A stretch of 64,000 nt of DNA from Blautia sp. An249. GTDB taxonomy: Bacteria; Bacillota; Clostridia; Lachnospirales; Lachnospiraceae. Positions 56,461-64,000 of the stretch are shown here, piece after piece; the stretch's first letter is position 1, and each line of letters begins with the position of its first letter. Made by a program: the position numbers and the translations under genes. Below the pieces are notes generated by a model. That model saw only the letters and a list, made by a program, of their open reading frames with translations. It was not told the origin of the DNA and made no database searches. The DNA lies in assembly GCF_002159835.1 (NCBI RefSeq), contig NZ_NFJL01000007.1:62001-126000 (forward strand), given 5' to 3'.

Positions 56461-57087
56461 ATGGGTAAAATTCATGAAGTGCAAAAACTTACGGATAATC
56501 CTTATGTAAATCTGTATCAGGTAGAGGCAACCAGCGTTCATCAGACTCCGGTATCCTACTATGTGGCTTCCAGGGCAGTTCGGACGGAAGATCTGAAGCT
56601 GAAAACAAGAGAGAACCGGCCTGACGGGGTGATTATTTACAGCCTGTATGGGGAAAAGAAGGATCGGGTTGTTCTGGTGCGGCAATACCGTTATACCCTG
56701 GGGGATTATATTTATGAATTTCCGGCAGGACTTGTGGAAAAAGAGGAAGATTTCCACCAGGCGGCCATCCGGGAGATGAGAGAAGAGACGGGACTTACCT
56801 TTACCCCTCTTTTGGCAGATGAGGTTTATGAAAAGCCGTTTTTTACCACGGTGGGAATGACGGATGAGTCCTGCGCCACCGTTTACGGATATGCCGACGG
56901 AACGGTGAGTCAGAAAAATCAGGAAGACAGCGAGGAGATTGAGATTGTTCTGGCCGATAAAAACGAAGCCAGAAGAATTCTGCGGGAAGAAAATGTGGCC
57001 ATTATGTGTGCGTACATGCTGATGCATTTTATAAACGGCAGAGAGGAAGAACCATTTTCTTTCCTGGAAGGAATGAAAGATAGTTAA
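56461..57087 (+). CDS. NUDIX hydrolase, ADP-ribose pyrophosphatase-like
   Basis: Hydrolyses a nucleoside diphosphate linked to another moiety; its layout resembles ADP-ribose pyrophosphatases. 208 residues with the complete NUDIX box from GLVEKEED to REMREETGL (about 101-123). It lies directly after ribU, so it may be co-transcribed under the FMN riboswitch. A flavin-nucleotide substrate is therefore conceivable but untested. The ATG follows GAGGTTAG. Confidence 0.9.
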   Translation: MGKIHEVQKLTDNPYVNLYQVEATSVHQTPVSYYVASRAVRTEDLKLKTRENRPDGVIIYSLYGEKKDRVVLVRQYRYTLGDYIYEFPAGLVEKEEDFHQAAIREMREETGLTFTPLLADEVYEKPFFTTVGMTDESCATVYGYADGTVSQKNQEDSEEIEIVLADKNEARRILREENVAIMCAYMLMHFINGREEEPFSFLEGMKDS

Positions 57088-57138
57088 AAAACGGTGCTGA
57101 AAGAAACGCGATCCCAATAAGATAGTAATAAGCGATTG

Positions 57139-57181
57139 GCGCGTCTCTTCGTTTCAGATTTTGAGACGAAGGGGCGCGCTG
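57139..57181 (+). terminator. Hairpin between the NUDIX gene and the S8 peptidase
   Basis: GCGCG outer and CTTCGTTTC/GAGACGAAG inner arms form a long stem followed by a short T-poor tail (CTGTTTA). Probably a weak terminator or leader structure. It contains the TTG that would otherwise be read as a longer start for the peptidase. Confidence 0.6.
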
Positions 57182-57198
57182 TTTATCTGGAGGTTTCT

Positions 57199-58941
57199 AT
57201 GGATGACCAGAAGATGGATAATCTTTTAAACCTGGCCTTTGATTCTTCGCAGGAAGAAAGGGAGAAATCCTTTGATTTAAATGTGGGATACGATCCCCGG
57301 ACCAATCTGTGGGATGTAATTGTGAAATATTCCGGGGAACTGGAGGAAATTTTAGAAGAGGGGATGAGCGCTGTTCCGCTGCTGAATCAATATGCGGTTA
57401 TGACAATGACCCAGGAAAAGATTCAGAGGCTGGCCCAAAAAGAGAGGGTAGAATATATTGAAAAGCCCAAAAGACTGTTTTTTGCCGTATTTGAGGCTCT
57501 GCAGGCTTCCTGTATCCGTTCCCTTCAGCTTCCGCCTGCCGGCTTAAGCGGGAAAGGGGTTCTGGTGGGAATGGTGGATTCGGGAGTGGACTATCGTCAT
57601 CCGGATTTCCGGAAGGAGGACGGAAGCACCCGGATCTTAAGTCTCTGGGATCAGACCGTCCGGGGGACGCCGCCCAGAGGATATCAGATGGGAGCAGAGT
57701 TTACCAGGGAACAGATTGATCAGGCTCTTTTAAGCAGTTCGGAGGGGGAGGGCTATGAGCTGGTTCCCAGCCGGGATCTGAGCGGACACGGAACCCAGGT
57801 GCTTGGAATTGCCGCGGGAAACGGGAGAGCCTCCCAGGGACTGAACCGGGGCGTGGCCTGGGAAAGTGATTTGATGGTGGTGAAGCTGGGGGCGCCGCGG
57901 GAAAATTCTTTTCCCAGAACAACGGAACTGATACAGGGAATCGACTATCTGATCCGTCAGTCTCTGGAACGGAACCAGCCCATGGCATTGAACCTGAGCT
58001 TCGGCAATAACTACGGCTCCCATCAGGGGGATTCCCTGCTGGAGACCTATCTGGACAGTGTGGCGACTATGGGACGAAACAGTATCTGCGTGGGAACCGG
58101 AAATGAAGGAAGCCGTTTCGTGCATACCTCAGAGACGGTAAAAAACGGGGAGGTAAAGGAGGTGCAGCTATCTATCAGTTCATACGAGAGTGTGATGAAT
58201 ATCCAGCTCTGGAAGGCCTATGTGGATGAACTGGAAATCTACCTGATTGCTCCTTCCGGGGAAACGGCGGGCCCCTTTTACGAGAGGCTGGGTCCTCAGC
58301 GGTTTTTGCTGGGCAATACGGATATTCTGGTTTACTATGGGAAGCCCAGCCCCTTTCAGCTCACCCAGGAAATTTACATGGATTTTATTCCACGGGATAC
58401 GTACATTGACCAGGGAATCTGGAGAATCCGTCTTATAGGGAGGCGGGTAGTGCGGGGGACGGTGAATCTCTGGCTTCCGGGAGGCGGCGCTTTAAATGAA
58501 AATACGGGATTTTATTTTTCCAGTCCGGATATTACTCTGACCATTCCCTCTACGGCCCGCAAGGTCATCGCCGTAGGCGCCTATGATTCCGCTCAGGATA
58601 CTTATGCGGAATTTTCCGGCCGGGGGTATCTGGGAGCGGATCAGTTTGTGAAACCGGATTTGGCCGCTCCCGGCGTGGGCATTACCGCGCCCAGTCCCGG
58701 AGGGGGCTACCGGGAAGTGACGGGAACGTCCTTTGCCGCGCCCTTTGTGACAGGCAGCGCCGCTCTTATGATGCAGTGGGGAATCCTGCAGGGACGGGAT
58801 CCTTATTTATATGGGGAAAAACTGCGGGCCTATTTAAGGAGAGGAGCAAGACAGATCCGGGGGCTGGAATCATGGCCCAATGCACAGATGGGATACGGGG
58901 CTTTGTGTCTGGCAGACAGTCTGCCTCAGGGATTGGTTTGA
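57199..58941 (+). CDS. Subtilisin-like S8 peptidase, Csp-like
   Basis: 580-residue serine peptidase without an obvious signal peptide. From the ATG at 57199 (GGAGG just upstream) the catalytic triad is Asp127 in MVDSGVDY, His197 in SGHGTQV and Ser511 in GTSFAAP, all intact. The N-terminal segment (LLNLAFDSSQEEREKS, LNVGYDPRTNLWDVIVKYSG) looks like a short prodomain as in clostridial Csp germination proteases. A long insertion lies between His and Ser. A spore-related or cytosolic role is inference. The open frame extends to a TTG at 57136, but that falls inside a hairpin. Confidence 0.88.
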   Translation: MDDQKMDNLLNLAFDSSQEEREKSFDLNVGYDPRTNLWDVIVKYSGELEEILEEGMSAVPLLNQYAVMTMTQEKIQRLAQKERVEYIEKPKRLFFAVFEALQASCIRSLQLPPAGLSGKGVLVGMVDSGVDYRHPDFRKEDGSTRILSLWDQTVRGTPPRGYQMGAEFTREQIDQALLSSSEGEGYELVPSRDLSGHGTQVLGIAAGNGRASQGLNRGVAWESDLMVVKLGAPRENSFPRTTELIQGIDYLIRQSLERNQPMALNLSFGNNYGSHQGDSLLETYLDSVATMGRNSICVGTGNEGSRFVHTSETVKNGEVKEVQLSISSYESVMNIQLWKAYVDELEIYLIAPSGETAGPFYERLGPQRFLLGNTDILVYYGKPSPFQLTQEIYMDFIPRDTYIDQGIWRIRLIGRRVVRGTVNLWLPGGGALNENTGFYFSSPDITLTIPSTARKVIAVGAYDSAQDTYAEFSGRGYLGADQFVKPDLAAPGVGITAPSPGGGYREVTGTSFAAPFVTGSAALMMQWGILQGRDPYLYGEKLRAYLRRGARQIRGLESWPNAQMGYGALCLADSLPQGLV

Positions 58942-58999
58942 CAAAGAGAGGATTTGCCTTTACAATAGGCAAAAAAGCAACAGCAGGAGGTAGGAAAAG

Positions 59000-60070
59000 A
59001 TGAAACTGTGGGAGAGAAACGTAAGAAAAGTAGTACCCTATACACCGGGAGAACAGCCCCAGGACGGACAGATGATTAAATTAAATACAAACGAGAACCC
59101 CTATCCGCCGGCTCCAGGAGTAGAGAAGGCCCTGAGAGGTTTAAGTGCAGAGCAGATGAGGCTGTATCCGGATCCTAAAGCGAAAATTCTGGTGGAAGCC
59201 CTGGCAGAGTACTATGGACTGAAAGAAGAACAGGTATTTGTGGGCGTGGGTTCCGACGACGTACTGGCTATGTGCTTTCTGACTTTTTTTAATTCGGAAA
59301 AACCGATTCTGTTTCCGGATATTACCTATTCCTTTTATGATGTGTGGGCAGAACTGTTTCGGATTCCCTACCGCCGGCCCTTGCTGAATGATGCTTTTCA
59401 GATTCAGGCAGAAGACTATTTCGGAGAAAATGGAGGAATTATTTTCCCCAATCCCAATGCGCCTACAGGAGAAGTACTCTCCCTGGAGAAGATTGAGGAG
59501 ATTCTGAAGCATAACCGGGATGTGGTGGTTATTGTGGATGAGGCTTATGTGGATTTTGGGGCAAAATCCGCCTTGCCTTTGACAGAAAAGTATGATAACT
59601 TACTGGTAGTGCAGACCTTTTCCAAGTCCCGTTCCATGGCAGGAATGCGGATTGGATTTGCCATGGGAAATCCGGATCTGATCCGCTGCCTCAATGAGGT
59701 GAAGTATTCCTTTAACTCCTATACCATGGATCGCACGGCGCTGATAAGCGGAGCAGAGGCTATCCGTGATCGGGAGTATTTTGAGAAAACTACGGCTAAA
59801 ATTGTGGAAACCAGAGAATGGGCGAAGGAGCAGCTTCGCCGGCTGGGATTTACCTTTGGAGATTCTCAGGCCAACTTTCTGTTTATCACCCACAGGGACT
59901 GCGAAGCTTCCGGACTCTATGAGGCGCTGAGGAAGGCACATATTTATGTCAGATATTTCTCCTCTCCCAGAATTGACAATTATCTTCGGGTAACAATCGG
60001 GACCAGAGAAGAAATGGAAACGTTGATTGCATTTTTGGGTAATTATTTATCAGAAAAGAAGAAAGGTTGA
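59000..60070 (+). CDS. hisC: Histidinol-phosphate aminotransferase
   Basis: PLP enzyme of histidine synthesis. 356 residues, with LNTNENPYPP at the N-terminus, VIVDEAYVDFG near 178, the PLP lysine in QTFSKSRSMAG (about Lys209), and a C-terminal Arg-containing LRVTIGTREEME block. AGGAGGTAGG precedes the ATG. It is outside any his operon in this window. The next gene overlaps its stop codon. Confidence 0.93.
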   Translation: MKLWERNVRKVVPYTPGEQPQDGQMIKLNTNENPYPPAPGVEKALRGLSAEQMRLYPDPKAKILVEALAEYYGLKEEQVFVGVGSDDVLAMCFLTFFNSEKPILFPDITYSFYDVWAELFRIPYRRPLLNDAFQIQAEDYFGENGGIIFPNPNAPTGEVLSLEKIEEILKHNRDVVVIVDEAYVDFGAKSALPLTEKYDNLLVVQTFSKSRSMAGMRIGFAMGNPDLIRCLNEVKYSFNSYTMDRTALISGAEAIRDREYFEKTTAKIVETREWAKEQLRRLGFTFGDSQANFLFITHRDCEASGLYEALRKAHIYVRYFSSPRIDNYLRVTIGTREEMETLIAFLGNYLSEKKKG

Positions 60071-60579
60071 AAATTTTTATGGATGTACTGGTCGAGTGGT
60101 TTACCGCTAATTTGTCTCCCTATGTTTCAGAACAGGCAGTGATTTTTATTATTTCCATGATTCCCATTCTGGAATTAAGAGGAGGGCTTCTGGCTGCTTC
60201 CCTTCTGGAAGTGCCGGCGCTGAGCGCAATCCCTCTGTGCATTGTGGGAAATATTATTCCCATTCCCTTTATTTTACTTTTTATCCGCCAGATCTTTAAA
60301 CTGCTGAAAAAGACGAGGCTGTTTCGCAGACTGATTCAGAAACTGGAAGATCGCGCCATGAAGAAAAGTGATCAGATTAAGAAGTATGAGTTTTGGGGTC
60401 TGATGTTGTTTGTGGGCATTCCTCTTCCCGGAACCGGCGCCTGGACAGGAGCGCTGATCGCTTCTCTTCTGGAGATTGATATTCGCAAGTCCTCTCTGGC
60501 AATTTTCGGCGGCATTTTAATGGCGACGGTGATTATGTATCTTTTTTCTTACGTTCTGGTGGGAAATATTGTAAGCTAA
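60067..60579 (+). CDS. COG2426 small multidrug-export-type membrane protein
   Basis: 170 residues with four or so hydrophobic segments and the family signature IISMIPILELRGGL near 30-42, then GTGAWTGALIASLLEI near 118-133. The TTG at 60067 overlaps the hisC stop codon; the ATG at 60079 (MDVLVEW) is also possible but lies 12 bases from the nearest AAAGG. Transport function is inferred from family naming only. Confidence 0.82.
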   Translation: MKIFMDVLVEWFTANLSPYVSEQAVIFIISMIPILELRGGLLAASLLEVPALSAIPLCIVGNIIPIPFILLFIRQIFKLLKKTRLFRRLIQKLEDRAMKKSDQIKKYEFWGLMLFVGIPLPGTGAWTGALIASLLEIDIRKSSLAIFGGILMATVIMYLFSYVLVGNIVS

Positions 60580-60582
60580 AAG

Positions 60583-60651
60583 GGACTGTCTTAACTTAGA
60601 ACCCATTGTTTCAAAGACAAAGGACTTCTTAATTTAAGACAGTCCTTTTCT
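60583..60651 (+). terminator. Long inverted repeat, probably a terminator
   Basis: GGACTGTCTTAA (60583-60594) and TTAAGACAGTCC (60634-60645) pair perfectly around a 39-base loop and are followed by TTTTC, with flanking AAAAG. The size and terminal symmetry also resemble a decayed IS end or MITE. Confidence 0.7.
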
Positions 60652-60670
60652 ATAAAGAGGAGGTAGAAAC

Positions 60671-62029
60671 GTGAAAACATTTTTAAAAAATGCATATGTA
60701 ATTACAATGAATCCCAAAAGAGAGGTCTATGAGAACGGTTCGGTGCTCATTGACGGTGACAGAATCGTGGATGCGGGCTTTGTAAAACAGCCCGATGACT
60801 GCCGGGAGGTAGTAGACTGTAAGGGGAAAATCGTGATGCCAAGTTTTGTCAACACCCATACCCATACTTCTCAGCAGCTTGCCAGAGGACTGGCGGATGA
60901 TGTGGATCTTCTGACCTGGCTCAGGGAACGGATCTGGCCTTATGAGAGCAATATGACAGAAGAGGATTCCTATATTTCCACTTTGCTGTTCTGCGCGGAA
61001 CAGATTAAAGCAGGCTGTACTTCCATTGCCGAGCCGGGAGGACAGCATGTGGCAGGAATGGTCAGGGCAGTGGAAAAAGCGGGAATCCGGGCGAAACTGG
61101 CGAAATCTGTCATGGACTGCGGAGAAGGACTTCCGGCCGTCTGGCAGAAAAGCACGCAGGAAGAACTGGATATTCAGGAAGAACTGATAAAGAAATTTAA
61201 TCACACGGCAGAGGACAGGATTCAGGTCTGGTTCGGAATCCGTACCATTTTTAATGCCACGGATGAATTGATTCTGCGAAGCAAGGAGCTTGCGGATAAA
61301 TACGGCGTGGGCGTACATATGCATATCGCAGAGGCGAAGGCAGAAGTGGAATATGCCAGAGAAACCAGAGGGGTGACTACGGTAACCCACCTGAATAATC
61401 TGGGATTCCTGGATAAAAATGTGATTGCCGCCCATGCGGTATGGCTGACCAATGAGGAAGTGGAAATGTTCCGGAAACATCAGGTAAAAGTCTCTCATAA
61501 TCCGGCGTCTGCCATGCGTGTACTGGGATTTGCCAAAATTCCCCGGATGTTAAGAGAGGGAGTCTGTGTGGCTCTGGGCACCGACGGAGCCCCAACCAAT
61601 AACCGGATGAACATGGTGGATGAAATGTGGGTAACGTCTCTGATTCACAAAGGCTGGAGACTGGAACCGGATGCGGTAAAGGCAGAAGAAATTCTGGCCA
61701 TGGCAACCATAAACGGGGCCCGGGCTGTGGGAGATGAAGGCATATGCGGCAGTCTGGAGGCCGGGAAGAAGGCAGATCTGATTATAATAGATCCGGACTG
61801 TTCTGTGGACATGCTTCCCATTCATGATCCCATTGCCAATCTGGTTACTTCCATGCACAGCACCAATATTGAAAGCACCATGTGCGACGGAAAATGGCTG
61901 ATGAAAGACCGGAAACTCCTGACAATTGACGAAGAGGAGATTATCCGGGAAGGAAAAGAACATGCCAGGGAAATCTGCAGACGGGGAGGAATAAAGCTGC
62001 CGGAACGTTTCCCGGTGAAGAGACGTTAA
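60671..62029 (+). CDS. Amidohydrolase, MtaD/TRZ-ATZ-type deaminase
   Basis: Metal-dependent amidohydrolase of the group that includes 5-methylthioadenosine/S-adenosylhomocysteine deaminase and chlorohydrolases. 452 residues: metal motif VNTHTHTSQQ near 60-69, HMHIAEAKAEVEY near 216, AAHAVWLTNEE near 254, and the catalytic Asp in ALGTDGAPTNNRMN near 304. The GTG start at 60671 follows AGGAGG. It stands alone between two terminators or leaders, so the pathway is not indicated. Confidence 0.88.
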   Translation: MKTFLKNAYVITMNPKREVYENGSVLIDGDRIVDAGFVKQPDDCREVVDCKGKIVMPSFVNTHTHTSQQLARGLADDVDLLTWLRERIWPYESNMTEEDSYISTLLFCAEQIKAGCTSIAEPGGQHVAGMVRAVEKAGIRAKLAKSVMDCGEGLPAVWQKSTQEELDIQEELIKKFNHTAEDRIQVWFGIRTIFNATDELILRSKELADKYGVGVHMHIAEAKAEVEYARETRGVTTVTHLNNLGFLDKNVIAAHAVWLTNEEVEMFRKHQVKVSHNPASAMRVLGFAKIPRMLREGVCVALGTDGAPTNNRMNMVDEMWVTSLIHKGWRLEPDAVKAEEILAMATINGARAVGDEGICGSLEAGKKADLIIIDPDCSVDMLPIHDPIANLVTSMHSTNIESTMCDGKWLMKDRKLLTIDEEEIIREGKEHAREICRRGGIKLPERFPVKRR

Positions 62030-62208
62030 TAAAAATCAGAAGTGAAAAAGCTGGTTCAGGGCGTTTTTTGCAGAAATGTGTCGAAGAGATTTTGTGGACA
62101 GAATGTGACAAGTGTGATAAACTCAAATAGAAATGAAACAAAAACACATCCCGTCCATTCAGACAATAATTCCATTTTGAGATGCTAACAAGGATAGAGA
62201 GGTAGAAG

Positions 62209-63582
62209 ATGAGAGAGAAGTATGAGTCGCTGTCACTGAGTGTACTCCGTGACCTGGCGAAAGCAAGAGGAATGAAAGGAATTTCCGCCCTGAAAAAAAG
62301 TGATCTGATTGAACGTATGCTCCAGGAAGATCAGAAAGAAGAGACAAAACAGCAGAAAGAGACGGAAAACAGCAGAGAAATTCGGGTGGAAAGACAGGAA
62401 AAACAGGAAAAACAGGAGAGAGAAACCAGGATGCCTCCGGAGACGGCCCAGTTGGACAGCGGAGAAAAGGCAAACGGTATCCTGGAAGTTCTTCCCGACG
62501 GCTATGGGTTTATCCGAAGTGAAAATTATCTGCCGGGAGAGAATGACATTTATGTTTCTCCGTCCCAGATTCGGCGGTTTAATTTAAAGACAGGGGATAT
62601 TCTCCAGGGCAACATCCGGGTGAAAACCCAGGGAGAGAAATTCAGCGCCCTGTTATATGTGACATCCATTAATGGCTTTGCCCCCAATGAGAGCCTGAGA
62701 CGATACAATTTTGAAGAAATGACGCCGATTTTCCCCAATGAACGGCTCGTTCTGGAGCGGCCTCACGGAAGCCTTGCCATGCGGATTGTGGATCTGATAA
62801 GCCCCATAGGAAAAGGGCAAAGGGGCATGATTGTATCTCCGCCGAAGGCAGGTAAGACCACCTTAATGAAAGATGTGGCCAAATCCATTTTAAGGAATAA
62901 CAGAAAGATGCATCTGATCATTCTTCTGATTGACGAACGTCCGGAAGAGGTGACCGATATTAAGGAAGCCATTCAGGGAGCCAATGTGGAAGTTATTCAT
63001 TCCACCTTTGATGAACTCCCGGAACACCATAAAAGGGTGTCGGAGATGGTGGTGGAGCGGGCCAAGCGCCTGGTGGAGCACAGACAGGACGTGACTATCC
63101 TTCTGGATTCCATGACCCGTCTGGCCAGAGCATATAACCTGGTTATCCCGCCAAGCGGAAGAACTCTTTCAGGAGGTCTGGATCCGGCCGCCTTACATAT
63201 GCCGAAGCGGTTCTTCGGCGCAGCCAGAAATATGAGAGAAGGCGGAAGCCTCACGATTCTGGCCACAACTCTGGTGGATACAGGAAGTAAAATGGATGAT
63301 GTAATCTATGAAGAATTTAAAGGAACCGGAAATATGGAGCTGGTATTAGACAGAAAACTGCAGGAGAAACGGGTATTTCCTGCGATTGATATACAGAAAT
63401 CCGGTACCAGAAGGGAAGATTTGCTGTTATCTGACGAAGAGATGGAAGCAGTTTATTCCATGCGGAGAGCTTTAAATGGAATGAAGTCCGAAGAGGCAGT
63501 GGAACAGATTCTCAATATGTTTGCCAGAACGGAAAATAACCGGGAATTTGTTCAGACTGTAAAAAAACAGAAATTTCAATAA
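62209..63582 (+). CDS. rho: Transcription termination factor Rho
   Basis: Hexameric RNA helicase that ends transcription. 457 residues. N-terminal Rho_N domain (about 1-40, [15 protein letters not shown]), then a Gln/Glu/Lys/Arg-rich insertion (about 43-85) with [10 protein letters not shown]-type repeats, the cold-shock RNA-binding domain ([15 protein letters not shown], about 88-102 onward) and the ATPase domain with Walker [10 protein letters not shown] near 207-215 and [13 protein letters not shown] near 301. GAGAGGTAG precedes the ATG. The 180-base gap before it shows only promoter-like AT-rich sequence. Confidence 0.96.
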   Translation: MREKYESLSLSVLRDLAKARGMKGISALKKSDLIERMLQEDQKEETKQQKETENSREIRVERQEKQEKQERETRMPPETAQLDSGEKANGILEVLPDGYGFIRSENYLPGENDIYVSPSQIRRFNLKTGDILQGNIRVKTQGEKFSALLYVTSINGFAPNESLRRYNFEEMTPIFPNERLVLERPHGSLAMRIVDLISPIGKGQRGMIVSPPKAGKTTLMKDVAKSILRNNRKMHLIILLIDERPEEVTDIKEAIQGANVEVIHSTFDELPEHHKRVSEMVVERAKRLVEHRQDVTILLDSMTRLARAYNLVIPPSGRTLSGGLDPAALHMPKRFFGAARNMREGGSLTILATTLVDTGSKMDDVIYEEFKGTGNMELVLDRKLQEKRVFPAIDIQKSGTRREDLLLSDEEMEAVYSMRRALNGMKSEEAVEQILNMFARTENNREFVQTVKKQKFQ

Positions 63583-63688
63583 AGCGGTTGCATTCCTGAA
63601 CAGGATATGCTATAATTTGAAAGCTGTTTAGAAATTGAAGCAATTATGAACGTATAGAAAGAGAAACTGACATAGAGAGGTGAAAGAA

Positions 63689-63892
63689 ATGAGAGAAGGA
63701 ATCCATCCAAATTACTATCAGGCAACTGTAACCTGCAACTGCGGCAATACTTTTGTAACAGGTTCTACAAAGAAAGACATTCACGTGGAAATCTGCTCCA
63801 AATGCCATCCGTTCTACACAGGACAGCAGAAAGCAGCTCAGGCAAGAGGACGTATTGATAAGTTTAACAGAAAATACGGCATGAACAAATAA
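63689..63892 (+). CDS. rpmE: Ribosomal protein L31, zinc-binding form
   Basis: 67-residue 50S subunit protein. It keeps the zinc ligands in CNCGNTF and CSKCHPF, making it the zinc-containing (C+) paralogue. The ATG at 63689 follows AGAGAGGTG; the GTG at 63680 overlaps that site. Its location after rho and before a DUF1385 gene is the usual clostridial arrangement. Confidence 0.96.
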   Translation: MREGIHPNYYQATVTCNCGNTFVTGSTKKDIHVEICSKCHPFYTGQQKAAQARGRIDKFNRKYGMNK

Positions 63893-63917
63893 TTCAGAGT
63901 ATATGGTATGCAAGAAC

Positions 63918-63949
63918 AGGTTGAGGTTGGGAAATCTCAACCTTTCTTT
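63918..63949 (+). terminator. Terminator of rpmE
   Basis: AGGTTGAG and CTCAACCT pair around a 10-base loop and are followed by TTCTTT. Confidence 0.85.
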
Positions 63950-63968
63950 GAATAGAGGGAAATAAAAT

Positions 63969-64000
63969 ATGAAGTCATCAAACATTGGCGGACAGGCAGT
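63969..64000 (+). CDS. DUF1385-family protein, 5' end only
   Basis: Only the first 10 codons are inside the window: ATG AAG TCA TCA and on, giving MKSSNIGGQA. The IGGQAV start is the typical beginning of DUF1385 (YqhQ-like) membrane proteins, which commonly follow rpmE and precede prmC-prfA in Clostridia. GAGGGAAATAAAAT lies upstream. The call rests on the N-terminus and position. Confidence 0.6.
   Translation, partial: MKSSNIGGQA

Noticed and set aside
57136-57198. TTG-initiated extension of the S8 peptidase
   Set aside because: It lies in a stable hairpin and lacks a ribosome-binding site, whereas GGAGG directly precedes the ATG at 57199.
60683-61498. 271-codon open frame on the minus strand
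   Set aside because: Antisense to the amidohydrolase gene, whose metal motifs are intact; composition is shadow-like.

Overview
The window reads as the chromosome of an anaerobic low-to-mid GC Clostridia, most likely Lachnospiraceae. The reasons are a V-type ATPase operon in the Enterococcus hirae gene order, AdhE under Rex-type sites, clostridial housekeeping genes (secA, prfB, typA, tex, rho-rpmE), a Csp-like subtilase and corrinoid-methyltransferase-type proteins. No rRNA, tRNA, CRISPR array, prophage or intact insertion sequence was seen. This is inference from gene content; no database was searched.

Layout. 1-3.1 kb: RluA-type pseudouridine synthase, AI-2E/YtvI membrane protein and an orphan sugar-binding lipoprotein. 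3.2-11.9 kb: a nine-gene V-ATPase operon (ntpF-I-K-E-C-G-A-B-D) whose proteolipid keeps the residues of a Na+ site. 12-18 kb: a TetR regulator, then a promoter framed by two matching operators, then a sugar-phosphate isomerase, a non-pyrrolysine MttB homologue, an MFS carrier and a sodium:solute symporter. 18-23 kb: adhE and typA, both on the minus strand. 23-29 kb: a tandem-OB SSB-like protein, a corrinoid adenosyltransferase, a lysine riboswitch controlling dapA-dapB, a lipoprotein, a eukaryote-type HisA and HPF. 29-34 kb: secA, a J-domain protein and prfB with its programmed frameshift. 34-39 kb: ACT protein, hom, a phosphoglycerate-mutase-like predicted homoserine kinase analogue, lysC and aroK. 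39-43.7 kb: small membrane proteins, a GNAT acetyltransferase and tex.

43.7-54.7 kb is the least ordinary stretch. It holds a RACo-type corrinoid activator, an enolase paralogue that has lost key catalytic residues, a MOFRL glycerate 2-kinase, an ornithine-cyclodeaminase-family enzyme, a TRAP transporter (DctP-Q-M), a URO-D/MtaA-family protein and an RpiR regulator. It looks like a catabolic locus for an unidentified carboxylate, with a link to corrinoid or methyl chemistry. 54.8-64 kb returns to general functions: a GntR regulator, an FMN riboswitch with ribU, a NUDIX hydrolase, an S8 peptidase, hisC, a COG2426 membrane protein, an amidohydrolase, rho, rpmE and the first codons of a DUF1385 protein.

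The genes connect in three ways. The aspartate pathway is split between the riboswitch-controlled dapAB and the hom-apgM-lysC group. Energy metabolism is represented by the V-ATPase, a probable Na+ symporter and AdhE. Two accessory loci (12.7-18 kb and 43.7-54.7 kb) both contain members of corrinoid-dependent methyltransferase families, but no corrinoid-binding protein is encoded in the window.
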